From JB111 sp049856295 (GTDB taxonomy: Bacteria > Actinomycetota > Actinomycetes > Actinomycetales > Actinomycetaceae): a stretch of DNA of 64,000 bases. Position 1 is the first letter of the stretch. Every line of letters begins with the position of its first letter. Position numbers and translations under genes: made by a program. Below the pieces are notes generated by a model. The model was not told where the DNA came from. It did not search any database and saw nothing but the letters and a program-made list of their open reading frames with translations. This document shows positions 8,901 through 16,827 of this stretch, one piece after another. The DNA lies in contig NZ_JBNDMZ010000005.1 of the NCBI RefSeq assembly GCF_049856295.1, positions 124,001-188,000 on the forward strand. Direction: 5' to 3'.

Positions 8901-9770
8901 ATGACAAAGGCAAGCACCCGCGACCAGGAGCGGGCTTGGTTCGAGGACTCGGAGGCGCTACGCGCGCTCCTCAACAGACTCCATGAGGCCGGCAAGGGCG
9001 CGTGGCGGAACGACCCGGAGGCTGCCGCGCTGATGCGGCACGCGGCCGACAAGTACGCCGCCCTGGCTCGCAAGCACGGCCTGGACCCGTGGGAGGCTGC
9101 CTCTGCGGCGTTCGAGGCGATGCGGGGAGCTGCGACTCGTCGGGCGGATGACCCGTGGGCGGTGGTGACCCGTGCGGTGCAGGTGACCTGCATCGGTGAG
9201 GAGCGCGGCAACGGCCTACTGTGCTCCGTGCACCAGGCGCGCCGGCCCCGCTATTCGGTGTTCCATGACGCGGAGCGGTTCAGCGACCGGGAGAACCCGC
9301 TGCCCGACTACCACCCCGCGTTCCACGTCGACCCCTTCACCGACGACGAGGAGGACGTGCTCGGCGAGGACGAGGAGCTGCTGCTGGAGCGGACGATGAA
9401 CGTGGGCTCGGCGGTGGAGGACACGATCGCGTTCCTCAGCCGCGTCGGTTGGGCGCCGGAGACCGCGCGGGCCGGGGTGGAGTACATCACCGGGCGGCTT
9501 GCCGAATCCGTGTCGCGAGCGTCGGCCTTCGAGGTCCTGCGCCGCGACCGGCAAGCCCGCGCCCTCCTGGACCTGCCCGGAACCTCCTGGACGACGCTGC
9601 TGCGGGTTGTGCTCGGCAACCCCGACCCCTCCCTTGCACACACCAACGCCGGGCGTGGCCTGGTGGTGCGGCTTCTGATCGGCGAGCCGTTGCGAGCGCT
9701 ATGGCGTGACAATGACCTCGTGCTGACCGCGGGCCTTGCCGCCCCCGATAGCGGAGCTGATCACCCGTGA
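8901..9770 (+). CDS. Hypothetical protein of the conjugation cluster
   Basis: 289 residues, not recognised. Mostly helical by composition; contains an acidic cluster around residues 150-170 (DPFTDDEEDVLGEDEELLLE) and a C-terminal part with LDLPGTSWTTLLRVVLGNPDPSL and GRGLVVRLLIGE. ATG 8901 is chosen because AGGAGG sits 7 bases upstream; an in-frame ATG at 8826 has no such site and would run through the regulatory hairpin. Stop overlaps the start of the ParB-like gene. Its position between replication-type and ParB-type genes hints at a role in replication or maintenance of the element, but that is only context. Confidence 0.7.
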   Translation: MTKASTRDQERAWFEDSEALRALLNRLHEAGKGAWRNDPEAAALMRHAADKYAALARKHGLDPWEAASAAFEAMRGAATRRADDPWAVVTRAVQVTCIGEERGNGLLCSVHQARRPRYSVFHDAERFSDRENPLPDYHPAFHVDPFTDDEEDVLGEDEELLLERTMNVGSAVEDTIAFLSRVGWAPETARAGVEYITGRLAESVSRASAFEVLRRDRQARALLDLPGTSWTTLLRVVLGNPDPSLAHTNAGRGLVVRLLIGEPLRALWRDNDLVLTAGLAAPDSGADHP

Positions 9771-10855
9771 GCACTCCGCAGGATGGGCACATCGAGCTGG
9801 AGCGGGCTGTGGACTCCATCGGTGTCGGACGCCGGCACCGGCAGGACTACGGCGACCTGACCGCGATGGTCGAGTCGATCCGGCGCAACGGCCTGCTGCA
9901 ACCGATCACGATCACCCTCGACGGGCACCTCATCTGCGGTGCTCGCCGCCTGGCGGCGATCAAGCTGCTCGGGTGGAAGACCGTCAAGGTGTGGGTCCGC
10001 AGTGGTGTCTCGGACCGGCTCGGGCAGCTCCTCGCGGAGCAGGACGACAACCTGCTGCACAAGCCACTGACCCAGTTCGAGGCCGCCGGCCTCTACCGCG
10101 AACTCAAGACCCTGCTCGCCGAAGACGCGGCACGCCGCCAGGAGGCCACCCGCTTCCACGCCGCCGACGAGGCCGGAGAAGACGGTCCCGTTAAGTTAAC
10201 GGCACCGTGGGAAACCACCCCCGGTGAGGCCGCCGTGCAGGCTGCGCAGATGGTCACCGGCCGCGACTCGCACACCACGTTGGAGCGCATCGGCCGACTC
10301 GAACACCTCGCCGCCGACGAATCCCAGCCCGAGTCCGTGCGCACTCGCGCGGCGGAGGAGGTCGAGCGGATCAAGGCCGGCGGAGGCGTCTACCCCTCCC
10401 ACCTGCGCGTCAACGCCGAACTCTCCCTCGCCGAGCTCGACCAGGTCGCCGCCGACCCCACCCTGCCCGCTGATGTGCGCGAGCAGGCCCGCGCCGAGGC
10501 CGTCCAGGTGCGGGCGGCGGAGCGTGAGGCGCGGGCGGTGGAGCTGGACGAGTTGGCGCAGGCCGCGCTCGCCCGCGTGAAGGCCGCGAAGAAGACCGGC
10601 CGGAAACCCCCGCGCCCCGCGCTGACCGCGGTCGAGGATCAGGGTGAGCCGGTGCCGTTCCCGCTGACCGTGTTCGTCGCGATCTGGGACGACATGGCCG
10701 GATGGTGGCTGCACCATGACCCGGACGAGGTTGGCCCGGCGTTGACCGAGGAGCAATGGTCACGGTTCGAGCAGACCGTCACCGGCACGATCGCGTTCGC
10801 CGATACCGCCCGCGCTGCCCGCCGGGCGCAGGAACGCAGCGAGCACATCGCCTGA
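9767..10855 (+). CDS. ParB/Srx-like nuclease-fold protein
   Basis: 362 residues. The N-terminal ~90 carry a ParB N-terminal domain: VDSIGVGRRHRQDYGDLTAM, IRRNGLLQPITITLDGHLI and the CGARRLAAIKLLGW motif, as in ParB/Noc and related CTP-binding or nuclease proteins. The middle is helical with a heptad-like, Arg/Glu/Ala-rich stretch (about 205-285), and the C-terminus is unassigned. Starts with GTG overlapping the preceding stop. No ParA partner lies next to it; the parA at 47 kb belongs to the chromosome. May stabilise or regulate the element. A perfect A/T-rich palindrome (10188-10202) lies inside its coding sequence. Confidence 0.8.
   Translation: MSTPQDGHIELERAVDSIGVGRRHRQDYGDLTAMVESIRRNGLLQPITITLDGHLICGARRLAAIKLLGWKTVKVWVRSGVSDRLGQLLAEQDDNLLHKPLTQFEAAGLYRELKTLLAEDAARRQEATRFHAADEAGEDGPVKLTAPWETTPGEAAVQAAQMVTGRDSHTTLERIGRLEHLAADESQPESVRTRAAEEVERIKAGGGVYPSHLRVNAELSLAELDQVAADPTLPADVREQARAEAVQVRAAEREARAVELDELAQAALARVKAAKKTGRKPPRPALTAVEDQGEPVPFPLTVFVAIWDDMAGWWLHHDPDEVGPALTEEQWSRFEQTVTGTIAFADTARAARRAQERSEHIA
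10188..10202. repeat. Perfect 7-1-7 palindrome within the ParB-like gene
   Basis: CCGTTAA-G-TTAACGG inside the coding sequence, standing out as A/T-rich in very GC-rich DNA. It could be a binding site for the encoded ParB-like protein or chance; it is unlike the usual chromosomal parS (GTTTCACGTGAAAC). Confidence 0.4.
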
Positions 10856-10885
10856 CCACCGCTTCGTGGGGGCGTGTGTGCACCT
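10856..10885 (+). promoter_or_regulatory. Second copy of the GTGTG-GCACCT motif
   Basis: After the ParB-like stop codon, CCAC-CGCTTC-GTGG forms a small hairpin, followed by TGGGGGCGTGTGTGCACCT (10867-10885). This closely matches the element at 8852-8880, and both precede a gene with its own strong ribosome-binding site (GGGAGG at 10915 here). Confidence 0.5.
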
Positions 10886-10926
10886 TCCCGGCGACCACCT
10901 ACCTGTCGCCTCTTGGGAGGACCCGC

Positions 10927-11625
10927 ATGGACCCCGCCACCCTCGCTGATCGCGGCCGTCGTCGTCTGCTGATCGCCACGATCGCGGGCGGGCTCGTGCT
11001 GCTCCTGCTGGTCGGTGTCGGCATCTACGGGCTGCTGCGCGGCCCCGCACCCCGCACCGACTCCACTCCCGCCGACACACCGAGTTCCACCGTGACCGCC
11101 CCGCCGGCCGGGCCGTCCGGTGAGGGGCCGGTGGCGGTGCCGCAGGTCGGCGGCCCGGAGGCGTTCGCCCGCGCGGTCGCCAGCGCGCTGTTCACCTGGG
11201 ACACCACTACCGGTGATGGCCCGATGGACTACGCGCAGATGCTTGCGGATGTCGCCGCAGATGAGGAGGCTGCCGCGCTGGCGGGGGATGTGCGGGCGTA
11301 TCTGCCGAGTGTGGAGGCGTGGGGGCAGCTCCGTCAGTACCAGACCCGCCAATGGCTCATCGTCGATACCGCGGTCATCCCGGAAGCGTGGGAGACCGCG
11401 GTCGCGCAGGCCGCACCAGGCCAGATTCCCGCAGGCACCGTCGCGTACACCATTGACGGCACCCGGCACCGGGACGGCACCTGGGACACCGAACCTGTGG
11501 AGGCGTCCCGGCCGGTGTCGTTCACGGTGTTCATCGTCTGCACCCCGGCGGTCACAGGCCGCGGCATCACCGGCACGACCTGTGAGCTACTGCGCCTGTC
11601 CCAACTCGACAACCCCCTCCGTTGA
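10927..11625 (+). CDS. Membrane-anchored conjugal transfer protein, VirB8/TcpC-like (tentative)
   Basis: 232 residues with a short basic N-terminus, one membrane helix (about 15-37), a Thr/Pro/Ser-rich linker and an extracytoplasmic C-terminal domain of ~150 residues. This architecture, and the place before the cell-wall hydrolase and pilin-like genes, fit the VirB8/TcpC class of bitopic T4SS scaffold proteins; no sequence motif proves it. A start at ATG 10927 is supported by GGGAGG 6 bases upstream, while an in-frame start at 10756 would overlap the ParB-like gene extensively. The next gene starts about 6 bases after its stop codon. Confidence 0.65.
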   Translation: MDPATLADRGRRRLLIATIAGGLVLLLLVGVGIYGLLRGPAPRTDSTPADTPSSTVTAPPAGPSGEGPVAVPQVGGPEAFARAVASALFTWDTTTGDGPMDYAQMLADVAADEEAAALAGDVRAYLPSVEAWGQLRQYQTRQWLIVDTAVIPEAWETAVAQAAPGQIPAGTVAYTIDGTRHRDGTWDTEPVEASRPVSFTVFIVCTPAVTGRGITGTTCELLRLSQLDNPLR

Positions 11626-11631
11626 GAGCAG

Positions 11632-12813
11632 GTGGTTGTTGTGTGGAAGAAGCTCGCCGCTCTCGCGGTCGCCCTGCTGTTCTTCGCCCCCTCGGTCGTG
11701 CTTGTCGGGGTGGCGGCCGTGGTCAATCCTGCGATGACCGCATGCGCACCGGGCTCCCTCGCTGTGGGGCCGATCCCGGAGTCGCTGACCGCGACGACGC
11801 GCAACAGGCAGACGGTCACGCTGAACCGGACCCAGCTCACCCACGCCGCGACGATCATCACGGTCGGCGGGCAGACCAGCGGTGTCGGCCGTCCCGGCGT
11901 GGTGATCGCGCTCATGGCCGCCCTCACGGAGTCCACGCTGCGGATGCTCGCCAACACCGGCACTTACCCGGAGTCCGGCGACTTCCCGAACGATGGCAAC
12001 GGGTCCGATCACGACTCCTTGGGCCTGTTCCAGATGCGTCCCGCCGCTGGGTGGGGCACCGTCGCCGAGCTGATGGACTCGACCTATCAGGCCAGAGCGT
12101 TCTACGGCGGCGAGACCGGCCCGAACCACCCCTCCCCGCGGGGGCTGCTGGACATTCCCGGCTGGCAGCAGATGGACCCCGGCGAAGCCGCCCAGGCCGT
12201 CGAGGTATCCGCCTACCCGGACCGCTACCAGAACTACCAGCCGGTGGCCGAGGCGATCCTCGCCGCCCTAACCCGCCCTGCGCCCACCGGCGGAGGAGGC
12301 GGCGGGGCGCCGATCGTGCCGGAGACGACGCGCATCGTGTTCCCGCTTCCCGAAGGGACGTGGGTGGACACCGACAGCTTCGGGTGGCGCACCGACCCGT
12401 TCACCGGGGAACGCGCCTTCCACGCAGGGTCCGACCTTGCCGCCGCGGACGGCACCCCGATCCTCGCCATCGCGGACGGGGTGGTCGTGCACGCCGGCTA
12501 CAGCGGCGGCTTCGGCGGGCTGGTCATCATCGAGCACACCGTCCGGGGCGAGCGGGTCGCGTCGTACTACGCGCATATGTGGGAGACCGGCATCCACGTC
12601 ACCGAAGGGCAGACCGTGACCGCGGGCCAGCACATCGGAGATGTAGGCTCGTCCGGCCGCTCCACCGGACCCCACCTGCACCTGGAAATCCACCCCGGCG
12701 GGCAAGGGCAGCCCGCCGTCGACGCCACCGCCTGGCTCGCCGACCACAATGCGGAAGGCGTCACCGGCGGGGACACCACCCTCGCGACCTGCACCGCGGG
12801 CGGTGGGGCCTGA
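11632..12813 (+). CDS. Bifunctional lytic transglycosylase / M23 endopeptidase of the T4SS
   Basis: 393 residues. An N-terminal signal/anchor helix (about 8-32) is followed by a transglycosylase-like domain with the probable catalytic Glu100 in ALTESTLRM and the typical SLGLFQMRP segment. After a Gly-rich linker (about 225-233) comes an M23 (LasA/lysostaphin-type) zinc peptidase domain with H264-xxx-D268 and H348-L-H350 as predicted zinc ligands. Such VirB1-like enzymes open peptidoglycan for the conjugation channel, and two hydrolase activities in one chain are typical of Gram-positive conjugative elements. Start is GTG 11632 (GTG 11641 is possible). Stop overlaps the next start. Confidence 0.9.
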   Translation: MVVVWKKLAALAVALLFFAPSVVLVGVAAVVNPAMTACAPGSLAVGPIPESLTATTRNRQTVTLNRTQLTHAATIITVGGQTSGVGRPGVVIALMAALTESTLRMLANTGTYPESGDFPNDGNGSDHDSLGLFQMRPAAGWGTVAELMDSTYQARAFYGGETGPNHPSPRGLLDIPGWQQMDPGEAAQAVEVSAYPDRYQNYQPVAEAILAALTRPAPTGGGGGGAPIVPETTRIVFPLPEGTWVDTDSFGWRTDPFTGERAFHAGSDLAAADGTPILAIADGVVVHAGYSGGFGGLVIIEHTVRGERVASYYAHMWETGIHVTEGQTVTAGQHIGDVGSSGRSTGPHLHLEIHPGGQGQPAVDATAWLADHNAEGVTGGDTTLATCTAGGGA

Positions 12814-13079
12814 TGGACGTGTTTCCCGACTTCGGCGGCGTCGGCGGTGCCGCAGAGCTGCGCTCCATCGTCGGGGCGCTGCTGATGTTCGTCCTCATCA
12901 TCGCCGCGCTCATGCTCATCGTCTGCGCGATCGTGTGGGCGGTCGCCTCATCCAGCGGCAACTACCAGGCCGCGACAAAGGCCCGCACCGGCTTGCTCGT
13001 CTCGGTCGGCGCCGCCGCGCTCGCCGGCGCCGGCGTGGCCTGGGCGAACTTCCTCCTCGGCGTCGGCGAACAGCTCTGA
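12813..13079 (+). CDS. Small two-helix membrane protein, DUF6112/pilin-like (copy 1)
   Basis: 88 residues with two hydrophobic segments (about 20-45 and 62-82) separated by a short polar loop (SSGNYQAATKART). Size, topology and position just before the TrbL-like gene resemble VirB2/TrbC-type subunits and the DUF6112 family of actinobacterial conjugative elements. Starts with ATG overlapping the M23 gene stop. It is clearly related to the second copy at 13571-13840 (shared LRxIVGAxM, IIxAIVW, AxxKxxxGVLVS, N-F-xxGVG pattern). The NUDIX gene on the other strand ends 11 bases downstream. Its structural role in the channel is inferred. Confidence 0.75.
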   Translation: MDVFPDFGGVGGAAELRSIVGALLMFVLIIAALMLIVCAIVWAVASSSGNYQAATKARTGLLVSVGAAALAGAGVAWANFLLGVGEQL

Positions 13080-13089
13080 CCAGCCGGAG

Positions 13090-13485
13090 TCAGGTGAGGA
13101 TGCCGGCGCCGCGCAGATAGTCGGCAAGGTTCGCCGTCACCGGGAGCTGGTCGAGCTCGGCGGCGGCGACCCAGCGGGCATCGTCCGCGTCGTCGCCCGA
13201 TGCCAGCTCGCCGCCGGTGACGGTGGCGGCGAAGTCGTGCACCTCGAACACCCGCCCCTCGCCGGCCGGGATCGTCACGCACCACAGCTCACGCCCCACC
13301 GACACCCGCAGCCCAGTCTCCTCGAACGCCTCCCGCGCGGCCGCCTCAGCCAGGGTTTCGCCGGGCTCGACGCTGCCGCCGGGGATCGACCAGCGGCCCT
13401 TCTCCGGCTCGGTGCCACGCAGCACGAGCAGCACACGTCCCGCGTCGTCGGTGATGACGGCGCTGGCGGCCAGAACGATTTCCAC
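13090..13485 (-). CDS. NUDIX hydrolase
   Basis: 131-residue NUDIX-fold pyrophosphohydrolase. The NUDIX box is intact: GGSVEPGETLAEAAAREAFEE followed by TGL, preceded by GRWSIPGG. The likely substrate class is (d)NTP or nucleotide-sugar diphosphates but cannot be set from sequence; the MutT-like size and the ITDDAGRVLLVLRG strand suggest nucleotide clean-up. It starts with GTG at 13485 and lies antisense to the surrounding conjugation operon, exactly between two related pilin-like genes, so it looks like inserted cargo with its own promoter. Its expression may oppose the + strand transcript. Confidence 0.88.
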   Translation of the reverse strand: MEIVLAASAVITDDAGRVLLVLRGTEPEKGRWSIPGGSVEPGETLAEAAAREAFEETGLRVSVGRELWCVTIPAGEGRVFEVHDFAATVTGGELASGDDADDARWVAAAELDQLPVTANLADYLRGAGILT

Positions 13486-13570
13486 CAGCCCAGGCTATCC
13501 GCCTGTCGCTGGGTGGCGGGGTGCACCTGACAGCCGAGAACACGTCTCGCGAACAGTCAGGAGCATCCCC

Positions 13571-13840
13571 GTGATCGACATCGACCCCAACAGCTCTGGT
13601 CTTCCCGGCATCGAGCAGCTACGCATCATCGTCGGCGCCGTCATGACCGTCGGCCTGATCCTCTCGGTCCTTGCCCTCATCATCTCGGCGATCGTATGGG
13701 GGTTCGGCGCGAACTCCTCCAACCCGCACCTCGCCAGCCGCGGCAAAGTCGGCGTGCTCGTGTCCTGCGGTGCGGCGATCATCTGTGGTGCCGCGGTGAC
13801 GCTCATCAACTTCTTCTGGGGCGTCGGGCAGGCCGTCTGA
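13571..13840 (+). CDS. Small two-helix membrane protein, DUF6112/pilin-like (copy 2)
   Basis: 89 residues, two hydrophobic segments (about 20-45 and 60-85), related to the 12813-13079 protein across its length. Starts with GTG 13571, with CAGGAG about 7 bases upstream; the longer in-frame extension to 13217 is antisense to the NUDIX gene and is not supported. Its stop overlaps a 14-codon ORF that in turn overlaps the TrbL-like start. Probably a channel or pilin-like subunit. Two divergent copies suggest either a hetero-oligomer or an old duplication later split by the NUDIX insertion. Confidence 0.75.
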   Translation: MIDIDPNSSGLPGIEQLRIIVGAVMTVGLILSVLALIISAIVWGFGANSSNPHLASRGKVGVLVSCGAAIICGAAVTLINFFWGVGQAV

Positions 13841-13884
13841 TGACCACCCCGGCAACGCGCCTCCCGTGGGGGTGGGTGCGGTGA
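13840..13884 (+). CDS. 14-codon bridging ORF before the TrbL-like gene
   Basis: ATG 13840 overlaps the stop of the upstream pilin-like gene (TGATG), and its own TGA (13882-13884) overlaps the GTG 13881 of the next gene. The encoded peptide is MTTPATRLPWGWVR. It may serve only to pass ribosomes between two genes (translational coupling); peptide function is doubtful. Confidence 0.45.
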   Translation: MTTPATRLPWGWVR

Positions 13885-15323
13885 GCGTGTGCGATGTCCC
13901 GGTCATCTCCGCCGTGTGCGACGCCGTGGGCGAGGGCACGGCGTCGTTGATCGCGGCCCCGTTCGACTGGCTGGGCCAGGCGATGGCCGGCGCGGCTGCC
14001 TGGTTGTTCGAGGCGGTCTGGACCGTGTTCGACACCACCACCCTGGTCGACGTCACCAGTCCTGAGTATGTCGGCGTCTACAACGTTCTGTTCGGCGTCG
14101 CGGTCTTTGTGATGCTCGTGTTCTTCTGCCTCCAACTCATCACCGGCCTCATCCATCGCGACCCCACCGCCCTGTCCCGCGCCGCCCTGGGACTTGCCAA
14201 GTCCGTCCTCGGGTCGTTCCTCGTCATCACCCTGACCGCGCTGCTGCTGGAAGTGACCGATCAGCTCTGCGTGGGGATCGTGCAGGCCACCGGCAACACG
14301 ATGGAAGGAATGGGGACCCAGATCGGGCTCCTCGCCACGGGACTTGCCGGGATCAACATCGCTGCTCCCGGTGTCGGCGCGATCCTGACCATCTTCCTCG
14401 CCGGGCTCGCCATCAGTGCGGCCGCGATCGTCTGGTTCAGCCTCCTCATCCGCAAGGCGCTGCTGCTGGTCGCGATCGTGTTTGGCCCCGTCGCCCTGGC
14501 CGGGGCGACATGGGATGCGACCAAGGGCTGGTTCGCCAAGTGGGCGGCGTTCGTGATCGCCCTCATCTTCTCCAAGCTCGTCCTCGTCGTGATCTTCCTC
14601 GTCGCGATCGGGCAAGTCTCCGCCCCCATCGAAGCGGGCCTCGCCTCTATCAGCGACCCGATTGCCGGGGTGGTGCTGATGTTCGTCGCCGCGTTCGCGC
14701 CGTACATCACCTACAAGTTCCTGTCCTTCGTCGGGTTCGATATGTACCACGCCATGTCCAGCGAGCAGGAGGCGAAGTCCGCATTGAATCGCCCGGTTCC
14801 GGTGCCGTCCGCACCCAAGGGTGACAGTGCGAAGAAGGTCCTCGACGGCGGTAGTGATACCGGCGGCAAGCCCAGGGGCGGAAGCGTCGGAGGGGGTGGG
14901 CCGATGCCGCCGCCTGCGGGTGGCCCGGCGGCATCGGGCGGTGCCGGGGCGACCGGAACTGCCGGGGGCGCTGCCGCGTCATCCGGCGGAGCAGGCGCCG
15001 GAGCCGGAGCGGGGGCGGGGGCGGGGGCCAGCGCGGGTGCTGGTGCGGCCGCGGGGCCTGTCGGTACGGCGGTGGTCGTCGGCGGTGCGGTGGTCAAGGG
15101 TGCCGCGACCGCCGGACCGAAGGCCGGTGCCGCTGTCGGCGGTGCCGCGGAGAACCATGCCGGGGCTGCGGCCGAGCAGAGCACTCCGCCGCCGGTCCCG
15201 CCCGCGCAAGGCACACCGTCGTCACGTCCGGCACCTTCGACGCCGCCCGCTGCGCCCTCGTCGCCATCGCGGGGGTCGGACCCGCCGCCGCCTCCGTCCT
15301 CGAAGCCGTCCAGGAAGGAATGA
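13881..15323 (+). CDS. TrbL/VirB6-like polytopic conjugation protein
   Basis: 480 residues. About six to seven hydrophobic segments lie in the first ~300 residues (for example LFGVAVFVMLVFFCLQL, ILTIFLAGLAISAAAIVWF and FVIALIFSKLVLVVIFLV), typical of the TrbL/VirB6 inner-membrane channel component of T4SS. The last ~160 residues are a low-complexity Gly/Ala tract passing into a Pro/Ser-rich tail ending in basic residues, probably disordered and extracellular or linking. GTG 13881 is preferred because it overlaps the 14-codon ORF; GTG 13866 is possible. The SCO6880-like gene follows after 4 bases. Confidence 0.85.
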   Translation: MSVCDVPVISAVCDAVGEGTASLIAAPFDWLGQAMAGAAAWLFEAVWTVFDTTTLVDVTSPEYVGVYNVLFGVAVFVMLVFFCLQLITGLIHRDPTALSRAALGLAKSVLGSFLVITLTALLLEVTDQLCVGIVQATGNTMEGMGTQIGLLATGLAGINIAAPGVGAILTIFLAGLAISAAAIVWFSLLIRKALLLVAIVFGPVALAGATWDATKGWFAKWAAFVIALIFSKLVLVVIFLVAIGQVSAPIEAGLASISDPIAGVVLMFVAAFAPYITYKFLSFVGFDMYHAMSSEQEAKSALNRPVPVPSAPKGDSAKKVLDGGSDTGGKPRGGSVGGGGPMPPPAGGPAASGGAGATGTAGGAAASSGGAGAGAGAGAGAGASAGAGAAAGPVGTAVVVGGAVVKGAATAGPKAGAAVGGAAENHAGAAAEQSTPPPVPPAQGTPSSRPAPSTPPAAPSSPSRGSDPPPPPSSKPSRKE

Positions 15324-15327
15324 GCCA

Positions 15328-16785
15328 ATGGCCTCCACGCACACCGAGTACCCGTTATCGCCGGTGCAGTTCTCCCGCCTCACCCGACGGGGCATCCTGT
15401 TGGGCTTGTCGTTGCCGCAACTGATCGTCCTCGGCATCGCGATCCTCACCGTCGTCGCCTCCCTCTACACCAGCGGTGGCATGGGTCTGGCCTGGACGTC
15501 CCCGGTCTGGGCTGGCGCCGCCCTCCTCGCCGTGATCCCGGCAGGGGGCAGGAAGCTGATCGAGTGGGTGCCGATCCTGACCCGCTGGGCCGCCCGCACC
15601 TACCTAGGCCAGCTCATCTACCGGCGCCGCGTCATCAAGCCCCGGCCGGCCGACACCCTCGCCCTGCCCGGGGACGCGGCGCCGCTGCGTGAATGGGAAG
15701 ACCCGGAGACGGGGGCGGCGATGGTCCACGACCCCCACGCGCAGACCCTCACCGTCATCCTCGGCGTCTCCCACCCGGCGTTCGTGCTCCTGGACCCCGG
15801 CGAGCAGCAACGCCGCGTCGCAGGGTGGGGCCGCGTGCTCGCCGCCGCGTGCCGGTCCGGGCGGATCGCGCGGATTCAGGTGTCTGAGCGGACGTTGCCG
15901 GATTCGGGGACGGGGTTGGCGGAGTGGTGGCGCACCCACGGCACCGACGACGGCTCCTGGGCCGCGACCACCTACCAGGAGCTCATCGACCGTGCCGGCC
16001 CCGCCGGGGAACGCCACGCGACCACGATCAGCCTCGCCCTGGACATGAAGAACAGCGCCCGGCAGATCAGAACCTCCGGCGGCGGCATACGCGGCGCTGC
16101 GGCCGTGCTGCGGCAGGAGATGACCACCCTGAGCACGGCGCTCCGCGCGGCAGAGCTCACCTCGACCGGGTGGCTCACCCCTGGCGAGGTCGCCGTCATC
16201 CTCCGCGGAGCGTACGACCCGGCGGCAGCCCCCGCCCTGGAACGCCACGGCGACCTCGGCCGCGATCTTGCCACCGCCGGGCCGGTGGCGGTCACCGAGA
16301 CCTGGGACCGCCTGCGATCCGACAGTGCCTTCCATGCGGTGTTGTGGATCACTGAATGGCCCCGCTCCCAGGTCTACCCAGGGTTCTTTGCCTCGCTCGT
16401 GCTGTCCAACGGCATCCTCCGCACCCTCGCCCTGCACTACACCCCGGTACGCGCCGACCAGGCCGCGAGGGACCTGCGGAAGAAGAAGACCGAACTCATC
16501 TCCGACGCCGCCCAACGCCGCAAGATCGGACAGATCGAGGATGCCGCCTCCAGCGCGGAGCTCGACGACGTGCTGCAACAGGAGGCGGACCTGACCGCCG
16601 GGCACGGCGTCCTCCGTGTCTCCGGCCTCGTCTCCGTCTCCGCACCGACCGTGGACGAGCTCGACGCCGCGGTGGCCGCAGTCGAGCAGGCCGCGATCCA
16701 AGCCTCCTGCGAGACCCGCCGCCTCGTCGGCCAGCAAGCCCAGGCGTTCACCGCGACCGCGTTACCGCTGTGCCGCCCGGTCTGA
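15328..16785 (+). CDS. SCO6880-family T4SS membrane protein (PrgI/VirB4-N-like)
   Basis: 485 residues. Two membrane helices near the N-terminus (about residues 23-45 and 52-72) resemble a PrgI/VirB3-like anchor, followed by a large cytoplasmic region resembling the N-terminal non-ATPase part of VirB4, as in the actinobacterial SCO6880 family. There is no Walker A motif here; the separate ATPase at 17994-19541 supplies it, so this element seems to have the VirB4 function split over two chains with one other gene between. ATG 15328 lies 4 bases after the preceding stop, with AGGAA upstream. Confidence 0.82.
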   Translation: MASTHTEYPLSPVQFSRLTRRGILLGLSLPQLIVLGIAILTVVASLYTSGGMGLAWTSPVWAGAALLAVIPAGGRKLIEWVPILTRWAARTYLGQLIYRRRVIKPRPADTLALPGDAAPLREWEDPETGAAMVHDPHAQTLTVILGVSHPAFVLLDPGEQQRRVAGWGRVLAAACRSGRIARIQVSERTLPDSGTGLAEWWRTHGTDDGSWAATTYQELIDRAGPAGERHATTISLALDMKNSARQIRTSGGGIRGAAAVLRQEMTTLSTALRAAELTSTGWLTPGEVAVILRGAYDPAAAPALERHGDLGRDLATAGPVAVTETWDRLRSDSAFHAVLWITEWPRSQVYPGFFASLVLSNGILRTLALHYTPVRADQAARDLRKKKTELISDAAQRRKIGQIEDAASSAELDDVLQQEADLTAGHGVLRVSGLVSVSAPTVDELDAAVAAVEQAAIQASCETRRLVGQQAQAFTATALPLCRPV

Positions 16786-16827
16786 CCCATCCCGCCATCA
16801 ACCGTTCCCTTGTGAGGAGTCCCGATC

